DNA of 5,381 nt, taken from positions 1 through 5,381 of the forward strand of contig JAKQSH010000416.1 of the NCBI GenBank assembly GCA_029570245.1, written 5' to 3'. Source of the DNA: Deltaproteobacteria bacterium. GTDB lineage: Bacteria > Myxococcota_A > SURF-8. Position 1 is the stretch's first letter. Each line of letters begins with the position of its first letter. The notes under the pieces are model-generated. The model did no database searches. It was given only the letters and a program-made list of their open reading frames with translations, and had not been told where the DNA came from. Shown piece after piece: positions 1 through 4,232 of this stretch. A program made the translations under genes and the position numbers.

Positions 1-173
1 CTCATCGAAAAATCGTAGTCGCTGATCTGCCGTGAGATGCTGTCCTGAATGGTTCCCATTCGCTCGTTCCAGAATCTGCCGTAAACTGTCCATCCGAAAG
101 CGACTACGATAAACAGGGATGTTACCGAGAAAATGGCAAATATTTTTGCTTTCAGCTTCACCGGCGAACTCAC
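1..173 (-). CDS. N-terminal fragment of a membrane-anchored protein, probable sensor (partial, runs off window)
   Basis: Only 57 codons are visible; the gene continues past the left edge. The minus frame opens with GTG at 173-171, preceded by a GGAG at 180-177 only 3 bases away. A TAG at 182-180 blocks any earlier start. A second in-frame GTG at 161-159 would give the more conventional N-terminus MKLKAKIF, so the exact start is uncertain. A basic stretch (residues 6-10) precedes one hydrophobic segment at about residues 11-31. A polar, helix-prone stretch follows, ending with DYDF at residues 52-55. This layout, a short cytoplasmic N-terminus, one membrane helix and then a helical periplasmic region, is typical of sensor histidine kinases and diguanylate cyclases, including those with CHASE4-like domains. 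No output domain is visible, so the class is inference. It starts 16 bases after the DUF2490 gene stops and is probably co-transcribed with it. Confidence 0.5.
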   Translation of the reverse strand, partial: MSSPVKLKAKIFAIFSVTSLFIVVAFGWTVYGRFWNERMGTIQDSISRQISDYDFSM

Positions 174-176
174 TTT

Positions 177-180
177 CTCC
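177..180 (-). promoter_or_regulatory. Ribosome binding site of the fragmentary sensor gene
   Basis: GGAG lies 3 bases before the GTG at 173 and 15 bases before the alternative GTG at 161. The first spacing is short and the second long, so this site does not settle the start by itself. A weaker GTGAG at 173-169 lies 7 bases before the second GTG. Confidence 0.4.
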
Positions 181-189
181 TATATGCAG

Positions 190-936
190 TCAGAAGACCA
201 GACTCGGCCCGAACCCTATCTCGTTGTTGTATTTTTCTTTTTTACTCAATATCGCCACTTCCCAGTAATAGTATAATCCGAATTTCAAGTTTGAGGTAGC
301 TTTCATTCCAACGCCTGCGAAAAATCTGTTACGGGTCAGGCGGTCCGACCATTCTATGTCAGGGTTGAACTCGAAATAGGCTTCCCATGCCGCCCACAGT
401 TGAATCTCCGCTTTCGTCCATTTCCATGGAGGCAGAAGTTTCACTCGATTGCGAAGGCGAAAAAACGGGTCTTTGATTTCCAGCATGCGCAGTTCTGTAC
501 GCAGCCGATCTTCCAGTGTCCAGCTGTCGGGTACTGCCTTGAAAATGAAATCTATAAGAGGTCGATGTTCGGCCTGCCAGTAGTGATCGGAAAGTCTCTG
601 GTAAGTGGTTTGATCGGAACTCTCAAGAGTCTGCCGCCCGTAAAACTCCACATCCTGACGGCAATAGAGTTCGCGCCAGCCCAAGCCCAGCGTGAACCAT
701 TCCGTGGGGCTGTAAGAAAACCACGGCATCGCTTCCAGATCATAAAATTCGCTCATATTTTCACGGAACTTGAACTCCGTCTCAACTTTCGCAGCCCAGT
801 CCCGACTTAATTTCCCGCCGCCATCGGCATGCAGCAGCAGCAGCCAGTCGGCCATGGCGTCGTTGTGCAGAAGCACTGCATGAAGAATGACCAGACAGAA
901 ACACGACAACACTTTCAGAATAAATGTCCTGTTCAC
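190..936 (-). CDS. DUF2490-family protein, probable outer-membrane beta-barrel
   Basis: A 248-residue protein starting at GTG (936-934). The start is fixed by AGGAG 7 bases upstream, and no other start lies between it and the upstream in-frame stop. Residues 1-29 form a signal peptide with a hydrophobic core and an AMA cleavage site before D30. The mature part alternates aromatic and charged residues as in short amphipathic strands. It shows features I associate with DUF2490: an acidic/aromatic first strand (WAAKVETEFKFREN, 47-60), a GLGWRELY strand (84-91), EHRP (123-126), LEDRLRTELR (141-150), YFEF (187-190), RNRFFAGVGMK (202-212) and a YYYWE strand near the end. The last residue is Phe, as in many outer-membrane barrels recognised by BamA. 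The family's function is not established. The sensor-like gene 16 bases downstream suggests a shared operon, so a role in envelope sensing or uptake is possible but unproven. Family assignment is by pattern recognition. Confidence 0.82.
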   Translation of the reverse strand: MNRTFILKVLSCFCLVILHAVLLHNDAMADWLLLLHADGGGKLSRDWAAKVETEFKFRENMSEFYDLEAMPWFSYSPTEWFTLGLGWRELYCRQDVEFYGRQTLESSDQTTYQRLSDHYWQAEHRPLIDFIFKAVPDSWTLEDRLRTELRMLEIKDPFFRLRNRVKLLPPWKWTKAEIQLWAAWEAYFEFNPDIEWSDRLTRNRFFAGVGMKATSNLKFGLYYYWEVAILSKKEKYNNEIGFGPSLVF

Positions 937-943
937 CCGGTTG

Positions 944-948
944 CTCCT
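944..948 (-). promoter_or_regulatory. Ribosome binding site deciding the GTG start of the DUF2490 gene
   Basis: AGGAG sits 7 bases before the GTG at 936, an ideal spacing. It supports this non-ATG start; the next in-frame ATG (residue 28) would delete the signal peptide. Confidence 0.75.
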
Positions 949-1114
949 GATTGATAAGAAAATATCTTTCCAATGCCTGCAGAAAAAAGCTACATCGCAT
1001 TTCTGAGCACCAGCGAGTTTCTTTCAATCTTGTATCAGATTCGCCACACCGACCAGACGGCGGCTGTTCCCCTTTGCTGACGGCCCCACATTTTGTTTAC
1101 GAAAACTTTTTTGA

Positions 1115-1143
1115 ATTATAACGCATCTTCAACAATATTGAAA
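1115..1143 (-). promoter_or_regulatory. Candidate sigma-70-type promoter for the DUF2490 operon
   Basis: On the minus strand a perfect TATAAT lies at 1120-1115. Seventeen bases upstream is TTTCAA (1143-1138), which matches only 3 of 6 positions of the consensus -35. Transcription would begin near 1108 and leave a leader of about 170 bases before the GTG at 936. The -10 box is good, but the -35 is weak and AT-rich sequence produces such boxes by chance. Confidence 0.3.
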
Positions 1144-1209
1144 CATTGATTTTCTTCCGCAAAAATAAGCCCCCGGCGGCCTTCTTCGACCGTTCCTGCT
1201 TCCGGTATC

Positions 1210-1225
1210 TGATAACATTTTATCA
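1210..1225. repeat. Short perfect inverted repeat (possible operator)
   Basis: TGATAA (1210-1215) and TTATCA (1220-1225) are perfect complements around a 4-base spacer. The site lies about 70 bases upstream of the candidate -35 for the DUF2490 gene, so a regulator-binding site is conceivable. A 6-bp palindrome can also arise by chance. Confidence 0.25.
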
Positions 1226-1234
1226 AAGACGAAA

Positions 1235-1375
1235 ATGATCTTTCACGCCATCTCGATTACATTCATTTCAACCCGATATAGCATGGCCTGGTTGAAACGG
1301 CTGAAGAATGACGGAGGTCCACTTTTCATAAATACCAATCACTGGGGTATTACGGCGAAAACGGGATACCCGTAG
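1235..1375 (+). CDS. Doubtful 46-codon ORF, unknown function
   Basis: ATG at 1235 to TAG at 1373-1375 on the plus strand encodes 46 residues, beginning MIFHAISI and ending KTGYP. It has a mildly hydrophobic start, a basic middle (WLKRLK) and no domain I recognise. No clear Shine-Dalgarno precedes it and no plus-strand promoter is evident. It is the only substantial reading frame lying wholly in the intergenic block. It ends 32 bases before the repeat pair. It may be a small gene, the decayed end of a lost gene, or chance. Treat as unproven. Confidence 0.12.
   Translation: MIFHAISITFISTRYSMAWLKRLKNDGGPLFINTNHWGITAKTGYP
1266..1297. repeat. 8-bp perfect inverted repeat with 16-base spacer
   Basis: TTTCAACC (1266-1273) pairs exactly with GGTTGAAA (1290-1297). 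No T tract follows on either strand, so it does not look like an intrinsic terminator. It could be an operator-like dyad or part of an RNA structure. It lies inside the doubtful small ORF. Confidence 0.3.
1361..1373. repeat. Small hairpin ACGGG/CCCGT
   Basis: ACGGG (1361-1365) and CCCGT (1369-1373) pair around the 3-base loop ATA. The layout, with GGG/CCC arms and a 3-base loop, resembles a shortened version of the two larger hairpins downstream. It may be a degenerate relative or chance. Confidence 0.25.
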
Positions 1376-1407
1376 ATTCAGATGTAAGTGGTGAGTGAAT
1401 CAGGAAT

Positions 1408-1429
1408 TGTCGGGTAAATGTTTTACCCG
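1408..1429 (-). repeat. REP-like palindrome, copy 1 (inverted, foot not conserved)
   Basis: CGGGTAAA (1411-1418) pairs perfectly with TTTACCCG (1422-1429) around the loop TGT. The 22 bases 1408-1429 are the exact reverse complement of 1549-1570, so this is a second copy of the same repeat in opposite orientation. Read on the minus strand, the bases 5' of the palindrome are TCGA rather than the GTAG seen at copy 2, so the diagnostic foot appears lost or was never part of this copy. Confidence 0.65.
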
Positions 1430-1542
1430 TCGATTCGTCAATCATTCAAAGGCAGGTCACCCGCCTAGTGTGTACCGGGGTAAAGCAATTGCACATAACA
1501 GTCGCTATAGAACTAATTCATATAAGTTTATTGAACCAGTTT

Positions 1543-1570
1543 GTAGGTCGGGTAAAACATTTACCCGACA
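1543..1570 (+). repeat. REP-like palindrome, copy 2, with GTAG foot
   Basis: GTAG (1543-1546) directly precedes a perfect 10-bp hairpin: GTCGGGTAAA (1547-1556), loop ACA (1557-1559), TTTACCCGAC (1560-1569). A conserved GTAG or GGAG tetranucleotide at the foot of a palindrome is the hallmark of RAYT-associated REP sequences. The hairpin base lies 8 bases after the GH9 stop codon, a typical REP location at a gene 3' end. In the GH9 mRNA it would form a strong stem and might stabilise the 3' end. There is no U tract after it, so it is not a standard intrinsic terminator. Confidence 0.6.
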
Positions 1571-1577
1571 TGCGAAT

Positions 1578-4118
1578 TTAATTGCCCTTCGGCAGCAGAT
1601 ACTCCGGCGGTGTCAGGCCGGGGCGCAGTATGGCGCCGAAAAGCTTGATGTTGGGCGCGTAGTTCTCCCACACCGTGGACTCGTTGCATTCCACCAGCAC
1701 GCGCACGTCGGCGTAGCGCAGGGCGTGCGGCACTTCGTTCATCGAAGGATAAAACGCCTTCAGCGCGGCCTGCGACCATGCGCTTCCCGGCGCGCCGTCA
1801 ACAGGCCCGAAGGCCGGAATGCCCGGCACCGGCTGGCGGCCCTGCTTTATCCACGCAAGCGAATCAAGATGCAGCGGTTCGCGCACGCTGCGCGCGCCCA
1901 GTCCGGTGTAATACACGCGTCCTGCCGGGTTGCAGCCCATGGTGTAATCGTAAGACAGGCTCAGCACGTCCAGTATGTCCTGCTTGAGCTTAATCGGCAG
2001 CGTATCGAGTCGCAGCGCCATCAGCGCAACGTCGAGGAACTTGCCCATGGTGCTTCCCTGGCCCCAGCCCATCGGCGACAAAGCCGGACGCGGGTTGCGG
2101 TGTGCGTGGGCGTTCAGAGCGGTGTCGACCATGTTTTCGGAGTAGCGCGTCACCCAGTCGCGGATTGCGGTTTTTATTTCCGGCGCGGCGTGCGGGCTGG
2201 CGTAATAGGCCGACAGATAATCGAACATGGCGAAGGCTTCGCCGCGGTTGTCCAGCGCAGCGCGGAACGAGGCCATGCCCGGCTGTTGCAGTGCAATTTT
2301 GTTGAATGCGCCGTAAGGACCCATAGCTTTCCAGGCCACTTCGAAGTCGCGTTTGTAAAGCATGTCGCCGCTTAAAAGCAGCAGTTCGCCCGCGCCGTAA
2401 AGCATGTAGGCCGGCGAAGCTGCATTGCGTCCGGCGTAATCGTAAGCTTTCAGCGCACGGCGGCGCAGAGCCTCGGCGCGCTCGGAGTCGAATTTTTTCA
2501 GCAGGCGCGACGCCTGCGCGAAAAGCCCGGCGGCCAGGGCGCTGATGTTGGGATGCCGCGCATATGTCCAGTAAGTAAGCGGATCGTCGCTGGCGAAATA
2601 ATAACCGGGCGGATGCGACCAGCTTTCGACGCCCATGCGCACACCGCCGTCTTCTTCCTGCAACTGTTCCCAGGCGGCGACGCCCCACAGTGCCTCGTCC
2701 AGCAGATCGGGAACACCGTTGCCGCTTTCGGGCAGCGTCAATTGCGAATCAACAAAGCGGTCAGGATAAAGCTCGTAGAGGCTCATCAACAGCATGGGAA
2801 TCATGGTGTGCATGGGTCGCTGGTCGAAGTCGGCGGCATCGTGGTATCCGCCCTTAAGAACGCGCAAGCCCTTCATCGGAGTGTCTTTCGGGTACATCTG
2901 CGTAAAATCGAGGCGCTCGCCGATATAGACTTGCGTATGCGCTGCAGGACGCGGCCAATCGGTATGTTCGGGCTTCAGTTCCTGCCCCCAGCGATTGTGA
3001 AAAAGCCCGCGTGCAGCCTTGTAATAAACCTCAAAGACGCTCTGCTCGTTGACGGTGGTGCGGTAAGACACACCGACACCGGGAACATGTATGCGGAAAT
3101 ACACATCCCTGGCGGGCGGCACGATGCCGAGATTGATTTCACGCACCGGGCCGCCGGCGTCGTCGTCGTAGCGGCTGCGCTCCGAAATTTTCAGATTGTC
3201 GAATATGGTCGGGCGCCCCACCAGCGGGTCATCGTATTCACGCACCAGACTGCACATAGAAGGGAAGTTTTCAAGGCTTGAAGCCCCGCCATCTCCCATA
3301 TATGAATATATGTAAGCGTAACGTCTGCCGGCCCATGGATTGTAACCGACCTGATTGACCTGAATTACCGGAGTCTGAAGATATCTGTCGGAAAACGGCA
3401 GAAGAAAATTGATCCCAGACGGCCCTTTGATATCCAGCACTTCGCGATTGCCGATTTTGCGCTCAAGATGCAGAAAGAGGTGGTGATCGGCAAGTATCAC
3501 ATCATTGCGGTTCGGTTTTCCTACACCTATGAAATATTCAGGTGCGCTCACAGGCACAGACCAGCGTCCGACCTTGAGAATGCCCAGTTGTGTGCCATCG
3601 CGCAATGCGACAGACCATTTCGAGTTCTGCAGATGCTGTCCGTCACCGCCTGAAAGCACTACCGCCAGTACGTCGGGCGCGGCCATGTATACTTCGCGCA
3701 CCGGAGACGAAAGATCAGCACCTGAACCGCCTGCGGTTCGGGCATGCAGATATGCAGCAAAATTCTTCCGGCCGGTTCCAGCTTCCACCAGAATAAAAAC
3801 GTCCACTCCCGGAGCGAGTTTCCCTATTTCATACGAAACGCGCGGACCGTTCAGCTCGGCGACAGTTCTGCTGCATTCCACGGCAAACAGCCCGCCGGCG
3901 GGCGCTTCGGCAGATACGCTGATTTTTACGTTTTTCTGCCCCGCTGGAGGATTCCATTTCACCCGGATCGAGTTCGAGGTGACTTCCTCTACGGCAGCTT
4001 CAAGTGCTTCGGCCTGCGGCAGTTGCACCAGCAAGGGCATGTCGGTTTCCTGCGCTTCAAGCGCAGCCATAGGCAGCAGCAGTAGAAAAATCGAAATCAG
4101 AAGTCCGCGAAATCGCAT
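1578..4118 (-). CDS. Secreted glycoside hydrolase family 9 protein (cellulase-type) with N-terminal accessory domains
   Basis: An 846-residue protein predicted to hydrolyse beta-linked glycans by inversion outside the cytoplasm. The ATG at 4118 has AGGA 9 bases upstream. Residues 1-22 look like a signal peptide (hydrophobic run at 6-19). Residues about 38-128 resemble a fibronectin type III fold (SIRVKWNPPAG, 50-60). Residues about 140-245 form a second beta-rich region. About 248-365 is the Ig-like domain that precedes GH9 catalytic domains, marked by VIQVNQVGYNP (251-261). The catalytic domain fills roughly 366-835: GGYHDAAD (423-430) supplies the paired aspartates D427 and D430, NGVPDLLDEALWGV (467-480) and EEDGGV (488-493) are family hallmarks, and CNESTVWENYAP (811-822) carries the expected acid E813. 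The usual PHHR substrate motif reads PLHLDS (748-753), so the specificity may not be plain cellulose. No cellulose-binding module or dockerin is evident. The upstream symporter probably imports a product. Confidence 0.93.
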   Translation of the reverse strand: MRFRGLLISIFLLLLPMAALEAQETDMPLLVQLPQAEALEAAVEEVTSNSIRVKWNPPAGQKNVKISVSAEAPAGGLFAVECSRTVAELNGPRVSYEIGKLAPGVDVFILVEAGTGRKNFAAYLHARTAGGSGADLSSPVREVYMAAPDVLAVVLSGGDGQHLQNSKWSVALRDGTQLGILKVGRWSVPVSAPEYFIGVGKPNRNDVILADHHLFLHLERKIGNREVLDIKGPSGINFLLPFSDRYLQTPVIQVNQVGYNPWAGRRYAYIYSYMGDGGASSLENFPSMCSLVREYDDPLVGRPTIFDNLKISERSRYDDDAGGPVREINLGIVPPARDVYFRIHVPGVGVSYRTTVNEQSVFEVYYKAARGLFHNRWGQELKPEHTDWPRPAAHTQVYIGERLDFTQMYPKDTPMKGLRVLKGGYHDAADFDQRPMHTMIPMLLMSLYELYPDRFVDSQLTLPESGNGVPDLLDEALWGVAAWEQLQEEDGGVRMGVESWSHPPGYYFASDDPLTYWTYARHPNISALAAGLFAQASRLLKKFDSERAEALRRRALKAYDYAGRNAASPAYMLYGAGELLLLSGDMLYKRDFEVAWKAMGPYGAFNKIALQQPGMASFRAALDNRGEAFAMFDYLSAYYASPHAAPEIKTAIRDWVTRYSENMVDTALNAHAHRNPRPALSPMGWGQGSTMGKFLDVALMALRLDTLPIKLKQDILDVLSLSYDYTMGCNPAGRVYYTGLGARSVREPLHLDSLAWIKQGRQPVPGIPAFGPVDGAPGSAWSQAALKAFYPSMNEVPHALRYADVRVLVECNESTVWENYAPNIKLFGAILRPGLTPPEYLLPKGN

Positions 4119-4127
4119 GCTTATATT

Positions 4128-4131
4128 TCCT
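4128..4131 (-). promoter_or_regulatory. Ribosome binding site of the GH9 gene
   Basis: AGGA lies 9 bases before the ATG at 4118. It supports this start, which also gives a well-formed signal peptide. Confidence 0.6.
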
Positions 4132-4170
4132 GTTGACAGATTGATTGAAAAACCCTTGTTCTTGCTTGTA

Positions 4171-4200
4171 AGGATAACCGTTTGCGGCGGTGAATGTCAA
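4171..4200 (-). promoter_or_regulatory. Candidate sigma-70-type promoter for the GH9 gene
   Basis: On the minus strand a perfect TTGACA (4200-4195) is followed after 18 bases by TATCCT (4176-4171), which matches 4 of 6 positions of the -10 consensus. Transcription would start near 4164, leaving about 45 bases of leader before the ATG. The position, in the gap after the symporter stop, suggests the GH9 gene can be expressed from its own promoter as well as by read-through. Confidence 0.5.
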
Positions 4201-4232
4201 AGTCAGGATCGTTGCTGCTCGTTCCGCAGCAT

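Larger units (their letters stand above)
1408..1570. mobile_element. Candidate 163-bp BIME or miniature element bounded by 22-bp inverted repeats
   Basis: Two 22-bp sequences, 1408-1429 and 1549-1570, are exact reverse complements, and each is internally palindromic. The segment starts with TGTCGGG and ends with CCCGACA. It contains no ORF of its own and no transposase. Two readings fit: a BIME (two inverted REP sequences mobilised in trans by a RAYT Y1 transposase), favoured by the GTAG foot at 1543-1546, or a MITE with terminal inverted repeats. I see no target-site duplication (left flank GGAAT, right flank TGCGA), which fits REP better than a classical MITE. The intervening sequence 1430-1548 is AT-rich in its right part and also contains TGTACCGGGGTAAA (1471-1484), which resembles the left part of copy 2. 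Confidence 0.45.
937..1577. other. 641-bp intergenic region without a convincing gene
   Basis: This block separates the GH9 gene's stop from the DUF2490 gene's start. It has lower GC than the GH9 3' half. It holds a candidate promoter near 1115-1143, three short inverted repeats (1210-1225, 1266-1297, 1361-1373), a 46-codon plus-strand ORF (1235-1375), and the repeat pair at 1408-1570. I saw no tRNA-like cloverleaf, no hairpin followed by a T tract, and no riboswitch motif I recognise in the roughly 170-base leader (1108-937) upstream of the DUF2490 gene. Confidence 0.7.

Noticed and set aside
782..1027. 81-codon minus-strand ORF overlapping the start of the DUF2490 gene
   Set aside because: Its second half reads the DUF2490 signal-peptide region in another frame, and no domain or good ribosome binding site supports it.
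937..1107. Riboswitch in the long leader of the DUF2490 gene
   Set aside because: I looked for TPP, cobalamin and cyclic-di-GMP type consensus motifs and saw none; the weak pairing potential is not specific.
1139..1167. Plus-strand promoter (TTGAAA) for the small ORF at 1235
   Set aside because: No acceptable -10 box lies 16-18 bases downstream.
1547..1570. Intrinsic terminator for the GH9 gene
   Set aside because: The stem is strong and well placed but no T tract follows it on the minus strand, and the same palindrome recurs nearby in inverted orientation, which fits a repeat element better.
1408..1570. CRISPR array or integron attC site
   Set aside because: There are only two copies, in inverted rather than direct orientation, with no regular spacers, and no attC core sites are visible.
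1395..2375. 326-codon plus-strand ORF antisense to the GH9 gene and crossing its end
   Set aside because: It is the mirror of GC-rich GH9 codons, its sequence is low in hydrophobic order and rich in Arg/His/Ala, it has no recognisable domain, and the minus-strand GH9 reading has clear catalytic motifs over the same bases.
4213..4231. Hairpin TGCTGC/GCAGCA just after the symporter stop as a terminator
   Set aside because: The stem is only 6 bp with a 7-base loop and no T tract; at most it is a weak structure between the two genes.
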